Notes under the pieces: generated by a model
What the model saw: the letters and a program-made list of their open reading frames with translations, nothing else
Databases searched by the model: none
What the model was told of the DNA's origin: nothing
Translations under genes and position numbers: made by a program
Assembly (NCBI GenBank): GCA_963734085.1
Contig: CAVTFT010000010.1
Span: 62,001-126,000 of the forward strand
Length of the DNA: 64,000 nt
Reading direction: 5' to 3'
Origin: CAIWHR01 sp963734085
GTDB lineage: Bacteria; Pseudomonadota; Gammaproteobacteria; Burkholderiales; Casimicrobiaceae
In this document: positions 32,707 through 42,092 of the stretch, piece by piece
Layout: each line of letters begins with the position of its first letter
How positions within the stretch are numbered: position 1 is the stretch's first letter

Positions 32707-34085
32707 TGCGCGATCACGTTTCCGCAACGGGCAAGGCGTTGCCGCCGTCCGGAGTCGCCGCGGAGGGCGACGTCAACCTTTCGCCGCTGCGGCGTGCATT
32801 CGAGGCCCGGCACGCGCACGCGGCGACGCGCGCGCTGCTCGACAACGATGCCGAAGTGTTCCTGCATCAATCACTGTCCACGCCGTGCTTCAATGCGCTC
32901 GTCGCCTGTGAAGGCATCTGGCTCACCGACGTCGAGGGCCGGAGGGTGATGGATTTTCACGGCAACAGCGTCCATCAGGTCGGCTATCGCCATCCCCATG
33001 TGATGGCGGCGGTCAAGCGTCAGCTCGACATGCTGCCGTTCTCGCCGCGGCGCTATACGAACGCAGTCGCGATCGATCTTGCGGAGAAGCTGTGCGCGCT
33101 CGCGCCCGAGCCGCTCGGCAAGGTGCTGTTCGCGCCGGCGGGAACGCTCGCGATCGGCATGGCGTTGAAGCTCGCGCGCGTCGCCACCGGCCGCCACAAG
33201 ACACTCTCGCTGTGGGATTCGTTTCACGGTGCATCGCTCGATGCGATCTCGATCGGCGGCGAAGCGGCGTTCCGCAAGGGCATTGGGCCGCTTTTGCCCG
33301 GCGCCGAGCACGCGCCGCCCTGCGACCCGACTGCCTGCAGGTTCGGCTGCGGCGGCACGTGCGATGCGCGCTGCGCCGAGTACCTCGAGTACGTCCTCGG
33401 CAAGGAGGAAGACGTCGGCGCCGTCGTCATCGAGACCATCCGCTCAACCGACGTCCAGGTGCCGCCCCCCGAGTACTACCGGATCATTCGCGACGCTTGT
33501 GATCGCCATGGCGCGCTCATGATCCTCGATGAGATCCCGATCTGCCTCGGCCGCACCGGGCGGATGTTCGCGTTCGAGCACTACGGCATCGTTCCGGACA
33601 TGGTGGTGCTGGGCAAGGGCTTGGGCGGCGCCGTGTTTCCAATGGCGGCGCTGATCGTGCGGCGCGACCTCGACGTCGCTGCGGACCGCTCGCTCGGCCA
33701 TTACACGCACGAAAAGAGCCCGGTCGGCTGCGCCGCCGCGCTCGCGACACTCGAAGTGCTCGAGAACGAGCGGCTGCTCGAGAAGGCGCGGACGCTCGGC
33801 GCAACGGCGCTCGAACGGCTCCGCGAACTGAAGTCGACGCACCCGCTCGTCGCCGACGTTCGCGGCCTTGGTCTCCTCCTCGGCGTCGAGCTCGCGAAGA
33901 GCGGCGTCCCCGCGGAAGGCGAGGCCGAGCAGGTCATGTACGAATGCCTGGCGCGCGGCCTGTCGTTCAAGGTGGGCCAGGGCAATGTGCTGACGCTCGC
34001 GCCACCGCTCGTGATCGCGCCCGCCGATCTCGAGCGCGCCGTTGCAATTCTCGACGCCGCGCTCGGTGCGGTCGAGGCGGGATAG
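32706..34085 (+). CDS. pbfA: (R)-1-hydroxy-2-aminoethylphosphonate ammonia-lyase (PbfA-type)
   Basis: 459 residues with the class III aminotransferase fold: Asp275 in LILDEIPICLGRTG binds the PLP nitrogen and Lys304 in VLGKGLGGAVF forms the aldimine. The segment DEIPICLGRTG replaces the usual DEVQTGFGRTG. In phnW-phnY-phnA clusters, such proteins were shown to act as lyases that turn 1-hydroxy-AEP into phosphonoacetaldehyde and ammonia. That would widen the substrate range beyond AEP. A five-cysteine stretch (206, 211, 215, 219, 223) lies in the middle of the chain. ATG overlaps the phnY stop. An aminotransferase role cannot be excluded by sequence alone. Confidence 0.85.
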   Translation: MRDHVSATGKALPPSGVAAEGDVNLSPLRRAFEARHAHAATRALLDNDAEVFLHQSLSTPCFNALVACEGIWLTDVEGRRVMDFHGNSVHQVGYRHPHVMAAVKRQLDMLPFSPRRYTNAVAIDLAEKLCALAPEPLGKVLFAPAGTLAIGMALKLARVATGRHKTLSLWDSFHGASLDAISIGGEAAFRKGIGPLLPGAEHAPPCDPTACRFGCGGTCDARCAEYLEYVLGKEEDVGAVVIETIRSTDVQVPPPEYYRIIRDACDRHGALMILDEIPICLGRTGRMFAFEHYGIVPDMVVLGKGLGGAVFPMAALIVRRDLDVAADRSLGHYTHEKSPVGCAAALATLEVLENERLLEKARTLGATALERLRELKSTHPLVADVRGLGLLLGVELAKSGVPAEGEAEQVMYECLARGLSFKVGQGNVLTLAPPLVIAPADLERAVAILDAALGAVEAG

Positions 34086-34093
34086 AGGACCGC

Positions 34094-35857
34094 GTGCAGA
34101 CCCTGCTCAACGTGCTCGCCGGCGTGTCGCTCCTGGTCTGGGGCACGCACATCGTGCGCACCGGCATCCTGCGTCTTTACGGCGGCCCGCTGCGCCGGCT
34201 GCTGCGGCACAGTGCCGAGAACCGGATCGCTGCGTTATTCGCCGGTGTCGGCGTCACGGGGTTGATCCAGAGCAGCACCGCGACCGCGCTGATCGTCGCC
34301 GCATTCGCGGGCCAGGGATTGATCGGCACGGCGCCGGCACTCGCGGTAATGCTGGGCGCCGATGTCGGGACATCGCTCGTTACGATGTTCCTCGCGGTCG
34401 ACCTATCGTGGCTTGCGCCGTTGCTGATCTTCGTGGGCGTCGTGGTGTTCCTCACGCGGCAGGCCGAGCCGATCGGGCGCTTCGGCCGCATCCTGATCGG
34501 CCTCGGGCTCATCACCTTTTCGCTGCAGTGGATTTCGCTCGCCGCGAAGCCCGTGGTCGAGGCCGCCGGCGTCAAGGTGATCTTCGCGTCGCTCACCGGC
34601 GATCTGCTGCTCGACATGCTCGTCGCGGCGCTTTTTACGGTCCTTTGCTACTCGAGTCTCGCCGTCGTGCTGGTGCTGGCCGCGCTCGCCTCGCTCAAGG
34701 TCATCGCGCTGCCCGTCGCGCTCGGGCTCGTGCTCGGCGCCAATCTTGGCAACGGACTCCTCGGCATGATCTCGACGCTGCGTTCGCCGGCCGAGGCGCG
34801 TCGCGTCACGCTCGGCAATTTCCTGTTCAAGCTGATCGGCTGCCTCGCGCTGATGCCGCTCGTAAGCCGCGTCGAGGAGCTGATGGGCGGACTCGCCTTC
34901 GACCCCGCACGCGAAGTGGTCCTCTTTCACTTCGCCTTCAACGTCGCGCTGGCGCTCGTATTCATCTTCTTTACCGCGCCGATCGCACGGCTCGCCGAGC
35001 ACATCCTGCCAACCCGACCCGCGAGCGATGACCCCGGCAAGCCGCGGCATCTCGATCCGTCGGCGCTCGACACGCCGGCACTCGCGATCTCGTGTGCCGC
35101 GCGCGAAGCACTGCGCATCGGCGACGTCGTCGAGGAAATGCTGAACGGGATGCTCACGGTCCTGCGCACCAACGACCGGGTACTCGCCGAGCGGCTGCGC
35201 AAGATGGACGACGTCGTCGACGACCTCTACACGGCGGTGAAGCTGTACCTGACGCAAATTTCGCGCGAGGCGCTGGAACAGGCCGAAGGACGGCGCTGGG
35301 CGGACATCGTGTCGTTCACGATCAACATGGAGCAGGTCGGCGACATCATCGAGCGGATCATCACCGACGTCGAGGACAAGAAGATCGACAAGGGGCGCAA
35401 CTTTTCCGAGGCCGGCATGACCGAGATCTGCGAGCTCCATGCGCGCCTGATCGCGAACCTGCGGCTCGGCCTGGCGGTGTTCCTCAACGGCGAGCTCAAG
35501 GGCGCACAGGAGCTTCTCGCGCAAAAGGTGCTGTTCCGCGACCTCGAGCGCGCATACGCCGATTCGCATCTTCTTCGGCTCACCAGCCAGACGGCCGAGA
35601 GCATCGAGACTTCATCACTGCACCTCGACCTCATTTCGGACCTGAAGCGGATCAACTCTCACATCTGCTCGATCGCCTATCCGATCCTCGAGCAGGCGGG
35701 GGTGCTCGCGAAGACCCGGCTCAAGTCGCCCGAGCCTCTGGTCGCCCCCGCACGCCCACGGCGCGCCGGCGCGGTGCCGAACAGCAACGGCAACAGCGGC
35801 GGCAACGGTAACGGAGCGAAGGCCGGCTGGCAAAAGAAGAAGCCGCATTCTGCTTAG
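34094..35857 (+). CDS. Na/Pi cotransporter family protein with C-terminal PhoU domain
   Basis: 587 residues from GTG 34094, with AGAGG 5 bases upstream. Eight or more membrane helices contain two inverted Na/Pi repeats with the QSS motif (GLIQSSTATALIVAAFAGQG) and GADVGTSLVTMF. Residues about 345-540 are a helical PhoU-like domain (EEMLNGMLTVLRTNDRVLAE...). The tail is Asn/Gly-rich (NSNGNSGGNGNG), then basic. E. coli YjbB, of the same build, exports phosphate. Here, 8 bases after pbfA and downstream of a Pi-releasing hydrolase, export of surplus phosphate or low-affinity uptake are both plausible; direction is inference. Confidence 0.9.
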   Translation: MQTLLNVLAGVSLLVWGTHIVRTGILRLYGGPLRRLLRHSAENRIAALFAGVGVTGLIQSSTATALIVAAFAGQGLIGTAPALAVMLGADVGTSLVTMFLAVDLSWLAPLLIFVGVVVFLTRQAEPIGRFGRILIGLGLITFSLQWISLAAKPVVEAAGVKVIFASLTGDLLLDMLVAALFTVLCYSSLAVVLVLAALASLKVIALPVALGLVLGANLGNGLLGMISTLRSPAEARRVTLGNFLFKLIGCLALMPLVSRVEELMGGLAFDPAREVVLFHFAFNVALALVFIFFTAPIARLAEHILPTRPASDDPGKPRHLDPSALDTPALAISCAAREALRIGDVVEEMLNGMLTVLRTNDRVLAERLRKMDDVVDDLYTAVKLYLTQISREALEQAEGRRWADIVSFTINMEQVGDIIERIITDVEDKKIDKGRNFSEAGMTEICELHARLIANLRLGLAVFLNGELKGAQELLAQKVLFRDLERAYADSHLLRLTSQTAESIETSSLHLDLISDLKRINSHICSIAYPILEQAGVLAKTRLKSPEPLVAPARPRRAGAVPNSNGNSGGNGNGAKAGWQKKKPHSA

Positions 35858-35871
35858 GAGGCCCAGAGCGG

Positions 35872-36726
35872 ATGGACGCAACCGAACTCTCGCTCGGCGT
35901 CACGCTTGCCGTGCTGGGCGCCGGCCTGCTCCACGCCGGCTGGAACGCGCTCCTCAAGGCGGCGCCCGGTGGCGATCCGCTGCTCGATACGGCCACCGTC
36001 GTCGCCGGGTCCGCGATCTGCGGGCTGCTCGTGATTCCGTTCGTCGGACTGCCCGATTCCGCCGCATGGAAATTCGCCGCCGCCTCGGCGCTGATCCATT
36101 GGGGCTACTACATCACGCTTGCGCAGGCGTATCGCACCGGCGACCTGTCGTTTGCGTATCCGCTGATGCGCGGCACCGCACCTCTCATTGTCGCCGTGCT
36201 CGGGATCCTTTTCCTGCGCGAGCTGCCCGCGCCCCACGTTGCCGCCGGCATCGCGCTCATTTGCGCCGGCATCGTCAGCATCGCCTTCATTCGCCACGAG
36301 CGCCATCCGCCGTCGGCCGCGGCGTGGGCGTTCGCGAATGCCGCGATCATCGCCGCATACACGCTGGTCGATGGCTCCGGCGCTCGCGCGTCGGGCAATC
36401 CGGCGGCCTATGTGGCGTGGCTCATTTTTCTCGAGGCGCTGCCGTTCCTCGCCTGGATCCGGGTGCGGCGCGGCGCGGCGGCATTCACCTACGTGCGCCG
36501 CGGCTGGCGGCGCGGACTGCTCGGTGGCGCCGCGAGCCTTGCCGCATACGGCATCGTGCTGTGGGCGATGACCCGCGCGCCCGTCGCCGCCGTCGCTGCG
36601 CTCCGCGAGACGTCGGTCCTGTTCGCCGCGCTGATCGGCGCCGTATGGCTGAAGGAGGGATTCGGATTGCCGCGGCTCGCCGGTGCGGCCAGCGTCGTCG
36701 CCGGCGTTGCGGCGCTGAAGCTCTGA
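35872..36726 (+). CDS. DMT/EamA-like membrane protein associated with phosphonate clusters
   Basis: 284 residues with ten predicted helices in two EamA-like halves (GLLHAGWNALLKAAPGG; LSFAYPLMRGTAPLIVAVLG; AAVAALRETSVLFAALIGAVWLKEG, quoted in parts). AGGAGG lies 10 bases before the ATG and the gap to the Na/Pi gene is only 14 bases, so it closes the plus-strand phosphonate arm. A DMT-type family is known to recur beside phosphonate catabolic operons, and the length and N-terminus fit it. Substrate unknown; export of alanine, acetate or an aminophosphonate could be imagined but is unsupported. Confidence 0.82.
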   Translation: MDATELSLGVTLAVLGAGLLHAGWNALLKAAPGGDPLLDTATVVAGSAICGLLVIPFVGLPDSAAWKFAAASALIHWGYYITLAQAYRTGDLSFAYPLMRGTAPLIVAVLGILFLRELPAPHVAAGIALICAGIVSIAFIRHERHPPSAAAWAFANAAIIAAYTLVDGSGARASGNPAAYVAWLIFLEALPFLAWIRVRRGAAAFTYVRRGWRRGLLGGAASLAAYGIVLWAMTRAPVAAVAALRETSVLFAALIGAVWLKEGFGLPRLAGAASVVAGVAALKL

Positions 36727-36755
36727 CCGATCGAACTGCGGCGGCGACCCGAGCG

Positions 36756-39175
36756 ATGAGCCTCCCCACCCACGCTCGCGTCGTCATCGTCGGTGGCGGC
36801 ATCGCCGGAGTCTCTGCCGCCTATCACCTGGCGAGCCAGGGCGTCCGCGACGTCGTGTTGATCGAGCAGGGCAAGCTCACCTGCGGCACGACGTGGCACG
36901 CGGCGGGTTTGGTCGGCCAGACGCGCGCGACCCGGAATGCCACACGGATGAGCCGCTACGGCATCGAGCTCTATTCGGCGCTGGAACGGGAGACGGGACT
37001 TGCGACCGGCTGGAAGCGATGCGGGAGCTTGAACGTCGCGAAGACGAAAGAGCGGCTCACGCTGATGAAGCGCCAGATGGCACGCGCGAAGAGCTTCGGC
37101 GTCGAGTTCGAGTTCGTCTCGCCGGCCGAAGCCTCGCGGATGGCGCCGATTCTGCGCACCGACGACCTCGCCGGCGCCGTGTGGATTCCCGGCGACGGCA
37201 AGGCGAATCCGACCGACCTCACGCAGTCGCTCGCCAAAGGCGCGCGGATGCGCGGCGCTTCGATCGTCGAAGGCACGAAGGTCGTTTCGGTCTCGATCTC
37301 GGGGGGCGCGTCGCCGGCGTGAAGTGGAAAACTGCCGACGACGCCGGAACGATCGCTTGCGAGACGATCGTCAACTGTGCCGGACAGTGGGCGCGTGAAT
37401 TCGGGCGTCGCGCCGGCGTCAACGTGCCGCTTTACGCCGCCGAGCATTTTTATCTCGCCACCAAGCGGATCGAGGGTGTTGCGCCCGACCTGCCGGTGAT
37501 CCGTGACCTTGACGGCTACGTCTATTACAAGGAGGAAGTCGGCGGCCTCGTCATGGGCGGCTTCGAGCCGAAAGCGAAGCCGTGGAAGGTCGATCCGATT
37601 CCCGACGCTTTCGAATTCCAGCTCCTGCCCGAGGACTGGGACCATTTCGAGATCCTGATGGCGAATGCCGTCCATCGGACGCCCTGCCTCGAAACGGCCG
37701 AGGTGAAGCTGCTGCTGAACGGCCCCGAGAGCTTCACGCCCGACGGCAATTTCATTCTCGGCGAAGCGCCGGAGCTCGCCGGCTTTTTCGTCTGCGCCGG
37801 GTTCAATTCCGCCGGGATCGCCAACGCCGGCGGCGCTGGCAAGCTGATCGCCGACTGGATCATCGAGGGCGACGCGCCGCTCGACCTGTGGGATGTCGAC
37901 ATCCGCCGCTTCGCGCCGTTCCACGCCAATCGCCGCCATCTCGCCGACCGCACCGTGGAGTCGCTCGGGCTCCATTACGCGATGCGCTGGCCGCGCGAAG
38001 AGCTGCTGACCGTGCGTCCGCTGCGCCGTTCGCCGCTCCACGATCGGCTCGCTGCGAAGGGTGCCGTCTTCGGCAGCAAGATGAACTGGGAGCGCGCGAA
38101 TTACTTTCTTCCCGCGGGCGAGCACCCGCCTGCGCCGACGTTCGGCACGCCGGGATGGCTTCCGCATGTGCTGGAGGAGCAGCGCGCGTGCCGCGAAGAC
38201 GTCGTCGTGTTCGACCAGACGTCGTTCGGCAAATTCGTCCTGAAGGGCGCGAGCGCGCTCGACGTGCTGCAGCGACTGTGCGCGAACGACATCGACGTCG
38301 CCGTCGGCAGGATGACCTACACGGCGATGCTCAACGCTCGCGGCGGCTTCGAAAGCGACCTGACCGTCATTCGCGTCGCGCCCGCGGAGTTCTTCATCAT
38401 CACCGGATCGTCGCAGACGACGCGCGACTTCGCGTGGATCGAACGCGGAATCCGTGCGGGCGAGCACGCGGGACTCTTCGACGTGACGAGCGCCTATTCG
38501 GTCATCTCGGTGATGGGCCCGAAGGCCGAGCCACTTCTCGGCCGGCTGTCACCCGACGATCTGTCGAAGGCCGGCATGCCGTTCTCGACGACGAAAGAGA
38601 TCGACGTCGGCCATGCGCGCGTGCGCGCCGCGCGGATGAGCTACGTCGGCGGTCCCGGCTACGAGTTCCACGTTCCCGTCGATCAGTGCCTGACGCTCTA
38701 CGAGGCGCTGTGGAGCGCCGGCGCGAAATTCGGTCTCAAGGACGCCGGCTATTACACGATCGACGCGCTGCGCATCGAAGCGGGCCGCCGGGCCTGGGGT
38801 GCCGAGCTCTCGCCGGACGAGACGCCGTGGGAGGCGGGCCTTGGTTACGCGGTCAGGCTCGACAAGCGAGCGCCCTTCACGGGACGCGACGCGCTGATCG
38901 CGACGCCGGCGCATGCCGCGGCCAAGCGCCTCGTCGTGCTGACGTTCGACGACTCGGCCGTCTTTCCCTGGGGCGGTGAGCCGATCCTGATGAACGGCGA
39001 GAGCGTCGGCGAGATCACGTCGGCGGGCTACAGCCGCAAATACGGTCGCGCCGTGGCGATGGGCTACGCCCGCGGCAAGGCACCGTTGACCGACGAGGCG
39101 ATCCTCGGCGCGCGCTTCGACGTCGATATCGCCGGCGAGTTGACTCCGGTCACCCCGCACCTCAAGCTCGCGTGA
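36756..39175 (+). pseudogene. Dimethylglycine/sarcosine-dehydrogenase-like FAD-GcvT protein, broken by a one-base frameshift
   Basis: From ATG 36756 the frame encodes an FAD amino-acid oxidase N-terminus: VVIVGGGIAGVSAAYHLA, then TCGTTWHAAGLVGQ, the His flavinylation motif. It stops at 37322 after SVSISGGASPA. The continuation (GGRVAGVKWKTADD...) is in another frame through 39175 and holds the rest of the oxidase plus a GcvT-like folate domain (about 37980-39170; FVLKGASALDVLQRLCAND, GGPGYEFHVP). The shift lies in a run of six G at 37301-37306; one more G restores a single 806-residue protein of normal length. Both parts look otherwise undamaged, so a recent mutation, a phase-variable tract or a sequencing error are all possible. 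Confidence 0.88.
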
Positions 39176-39215
39176 TCGCACCGGACACGCGCTGCGATCG
39201 CGAAGCGCCCACGCC

Positions 39216-40115
39216 ATGCGAATCCTGTCCCGCAACGCCTTGACGGTCCTCGCACGCCCGGGGACCTTCGCCCTGCGCGTGCTGCGAAGCTTTCGCGCGA
39301 ACCAGGGCTTCCTGCTCGCAAGTGCGGTTGCCTTCAATACGCTGCTCTCGATCCTGCCGCTGCTGATCCTGCTGCTGATCGCGCTCACGCATTTTGTCGA
39401 CGAAGCGCTGCTGCTGGCGACGATCCAGCGCTATCTCGAGCTGCTGGCGCCGGGACAGTCGGCGGCGATCGTGGCCGAGCTGTCGCTCTTTCTCGCGCAC
39501 GTCAACGTGATCGGCTGGGTGCTGCTGGTGACGCTCGTCTTTTTCAGCTCGCTCGCCTTCACCGTGCTGGAGAATGCGATGTCGGTGATCTTCCTGCATC
39601 GGGTGGCGATACGGCGGCGGCCGTTCTTCGTCTCGCTGCTGATTCCCTTCTGCTACATCCTGGTCCTCGCCATCGGACTCCTGCTGGTGTCGCTCGTTTC
39701 CGGCGCGCTGCAGGCGATGGGCCGCGAGAGCATCGAGTTCCTCGGCCGCACCGAATCGCTCAGTCGTCTGTCCGCGGTGCTGCTCTATCTGATCGGCGTC
39801 GCCGGCGAGATCCTGGTGCTGACGTCAATCTACATGGTGATGCCGGTCGGGCGCCCGAGGCTGTCGCACGCGCTGATCGGCGGCGTCGTCGCCGGACTGC
39901 TGTGGGAAATCACCCGCCACGTGCTGGTGTGGTACTTCTCGACGCTGTCGCAGGTCAAGGTCGTCTACGGCTCGCTGACGACGGCGATCGTCGTGCTGCT
40001 GAGCCTGGAAATCGCGTCGCTGTTCCTGCTGCTGGGCGCGCAGGTCATCGCCGAGTACGAGCGGTTCTGCGCCGAGTCCCGGGAGCGCCGCCCGGAGCCG
40101 ATGCGCACGGATTAG
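39216..40115 (+). CDS. YihY/BrkB-family inner-membrane protein
   Basis: 299 residues with six predicted helices. Family features are FLLASAVAFNTLLSILPLL near residue 30-50, the central FFSSLAFTVLENAMSVIF segment, and VGRPRLSHALIGGVVAGLLWE plus VYGSLTTAIVVLLSLEI near the C-terminus. It belongs to the YihY/virulence-factor BrkB (UPF0761) group. Function in the family is not settled; some members are needed for serum resistance or lipid/ion transport. No operon partner is evident: 40 bases after the frameshifted dehydrogenase, 147 before the IclR gene. Confidence 0.9.
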   Translation: MRILSRNALTVLARPGTFALRVLRSFRANQGFLLASAVAFNTLLSILPLLILLLIALTHFVDEALLLATIQRYLELLAPGQSAAIVAELSLFLAHVNVIGWVLLVTLVFFSSLAFTVLENAMSVIFLHRVAIRRRPFFVSLLIPFCYILVLAIGLLLVSLVSGALQAMGRESIEFLGRTESLSRLSAVLLYLIGVAGEILVLTSIYMVMPVGRPRLSHALIGGVVAGLLWEITRHVLVWYFSTLSQVKVVYGSLTTAIVVLLSLEIASLFLLLGAQVIAEYERFCAESRERRPEPMRTD

Positions 40116-40262
40116 GTCACCGTGTCGGCCGCGCCCCAGCACGATGAATCCGTGCGCGCCATCGCGGGCGCTTCCGCGGCGTCCGGGTCGCGGCCGTGCC
40201 GGCTGAGCTCGATTGTGTGCTAGCTTTGCGCAATTCAAGCCGTCACCGACGACCGAACCTCG

Positions 40263-41099
40263 ATGCCCCACCGCTACACGACTCCGCCGCGGCGCGGACG
40301 CACGCCGTCCAAACCCGGCGGCACCGCGACGGCACAGGTGCAGAGCCTCACGCGCGGCCTCAACATCCTCGAGGCGCTCGCGGGCGCCGAAGGCGGCCTG
40401 ACGCTGACCGACGTGGCGCATCGCGTCGACCTGCCTCCCTCGACGACGCATCGGCTGCTGTCGACGCTCGATCGAATGGGCTACGTCTACCAGGCCGGCG
40501 ATCTCGGCCGCTGGTACGTCGGGCTGCAGGCATTCACCGTCGGCTCGACGTTCCTCGCGAGCCGCGATTTTGTCGCGCAGAGCCTGCCGCACATGCGCCG
40601 ACTGATGGAGCAGGCGGGAGAAACCGCGAATCTCGCGATCCTCGACGGCACCGAAGCCGTGTTCATCGACCAGGTTCAGTGCCGCGAAATGATGCGCACG
40701 ATCGTGAAGCTGGGAAGCCGCGTTCCGCTGCATGCGTCCGGCGTGGGCAAGGCGATCTTCGCCTCATTGCCCGACGAGCAGATCGACGCGATCCTCAAGG
40801 TCAAGGGACTGCCGCGAATCACCGCGCACACGATCACGGCGCCCAAGACGATGTGGGCAGCGTTGCGCGTGATCCGGCAGCGCGGCTGGTCGTTCGACGA
40901 CGAGGAACACGCGCTCGGCACCCGCTGCGTTGCAGCGAGCATCTACGACGAGCACGGCGAGCCGCTGGGCGCAATCTCGCTTGCCGGCCCATCGACGCGC
41001 CTTCCCGACGAGCGGATACGCCAGTTGGGCCCGGTCGTCGCCCACGCTGCCGAAGAGCTGACGCGCAAGCTCGGCGGCCGCTGGCCGCATCCGTACTGA
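40263..41099 (+). CDS. IclR-family transcriptional regulator
   Basis: 278 residues. The N-terminal 25 are basic and Thr/Pro-rich. The winged HTH follows (SLTRGLNILEALAGAEGGLT, LTDVAHRVDLPPSTTHRLL, MGYVYQAGDLGRWYVG), then an IclR effector domain with the characteristic PLHASGVGKAIFASLP and GTRCVAASIYDEHGEPLGAISLAGPS. It probably senses a small organic acid. No divergent target gene is present next to it; the frameshifted dehydrogenase and YihY genes upstream are on the same strand, and nagZ downstream is convergent. Confidence 0.92.
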   Translation: MPHRYTTPPRRGRTPSKPGGTATAQVQSLTRGLNILEALAGAEGGLTLTDVAHRVDLPPSTTHRLLSTLDRMGYVYQAGDLGRWYVGLQAFTVGSTFLASRDFVAQSLPHMRRLMEQAGETANLAILDGTEAVFIDQVQCREMMRTIVKLGSRVPLHASGVGKAIFASLPDEQIDAILKVKGLPRITAHTITAPKTMWAALRVIRQRGWSFDDEEHALGTRCVAASIYDEHGEPLGAISLAGPSTRLPDERIRQLGPVVAHAAEELTRKLGGRWPHPY

Positions 41100-41125
41100 G
41101 GCGCGATTGGAGCTGTTCAGGCGGG

Positions 41126-42091
41126 TTAGCGGCCCGGCGCGCGGCCAGCCATCGCATCGGTGCGCTGCGCAAGACGCGGGCGCGGCGTCGGCTTCCAGCT
41201 CCCGAGCAAAGCGCCGGCCGCGACATCGTCGTTGCACGTGAGCACCATGTCGCAGCCGGCCTGCACTGCTGCCTCGGCCCTGTCGACGATGTCGCCGGCC
41301 GAGAAGGCGCCCGCCATTCCCAGATCGTCGGAAAAAATCATCCCGTCGAAGCCGAGCCGCCCGCGCAGAATGTCCTGCAACCACTTGTGCGAATAGCCGG
41401 CGGGGCGCTCGTCGACGGCAGGGTAGACGACATGCGCGGGCATGATCCCTTCGAGACCGTGCCTCACGAGCGCAGCGAACGGCACGAGGTCGTCCGCCGC
41501 AATGCATTCGAACGGTCGATCGTCGATCGGGATTTCCGAGTGCGAGTCGGCGGCGACGAAGCCGTGCCCCGGAAAATGCTTGCCCACCGCCGCCATGCCG
41601 CCTGCCCGCATGCCGTCGTGCAGCGCAGCCGCAAGATGCGCCGCTGCATTGGGATTGCGATGCAAGGCGCGATCGCCGATGACCGTGCTCTCGCCGTAGT
41701 CGAGATCGAGGACGGGCCCGAAGCTGAAGTCGATGCCCGCGGCGCGAAGCTCACAGGCGATTGTCCACCCCAAGCGCGCGGCTTCGCGCGCCGCGCCGGC
41801 GACGTCGCGGTCCCACCGTTCGCCCAGCGTGCGCATCGGCGGTATGGGTGTGAAACCGTCCCGAAAGCGCTGGACCCGTCCGCCTTCGTGATCGACGGCG
41901 ATCAGCAAAGGCGGCTCGCGCAGCGCGCGAAGCGACGCCGTCAGCGCTGCGAGCTGATCCGGATGCTCGTAATTGCGGGCGAACAGGATGACGCCGCCCA
42001 CCAGTGGATGCGCAAGGCGCTCGCGGTCGGCCTCCGACAGCACGAGACCGTCGACGCCGAGCATCACCGGGCCGCGCGGAAGCTCGCGCAC
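41126..42091 (-). CDS. nagZ: Beta-N-acetylhexosaminidase (cell-wall recycling)
   Basis: 321 residues, glycoside hydrolase family 3. The NagZ signature AVGKHFPGHGFVAADSH (168-184) supplies the Asp/His general acid-base dyad (Asp182, His184), and the nucleophile is the Asp in IFSDDLGM (about 254). It removes GlcNAc from 1,6-anhydro-MurNAc peptides in the cytosol. It follows pdxJ by one base; in many betaproteobacteria acpS lies between these two genes, but here it is missing. It ends convergent to the IclR gene. Confidence 0.95.
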   Translation of the reverse strand: MRELPRGPVMLGVDGLVLSEADRERLAHPLVGGVILFARNYEHPDQLAALTASLRALREPPLLIAVDHEGGRVQRFRDGFTPIPPMRTLGERWDRDVAGAAREAARLGWTIACELRAAGIDFSFGPVLDLDYGESTVIGDRALHRNPNAAAHLAAALHDGMRAGGMAAVGKHFPGHGFVAADSHSEIPIDDRPFECIAADDLVPFAALVRHGLEGIMPAHVVYPAVDERPAGYSHKWLQDILRGRLGFDGMIFSDDLGMAGAFSAGDIVDRAEAAVQAGCDMVLTCNDDVAAGALLGSWKPTPRPRLAQRTDAMAGRAPGR

Positions 42092-42092
42092 T

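Noticed and set aside
36893..37306. Upstream part of the long plus-strand frame that ends at 39175
   Set aside because: Before the G tract this frame is an Arg-rich shadow of the true dehydrogenase N-terminus; only the part after about 37307 is coding.
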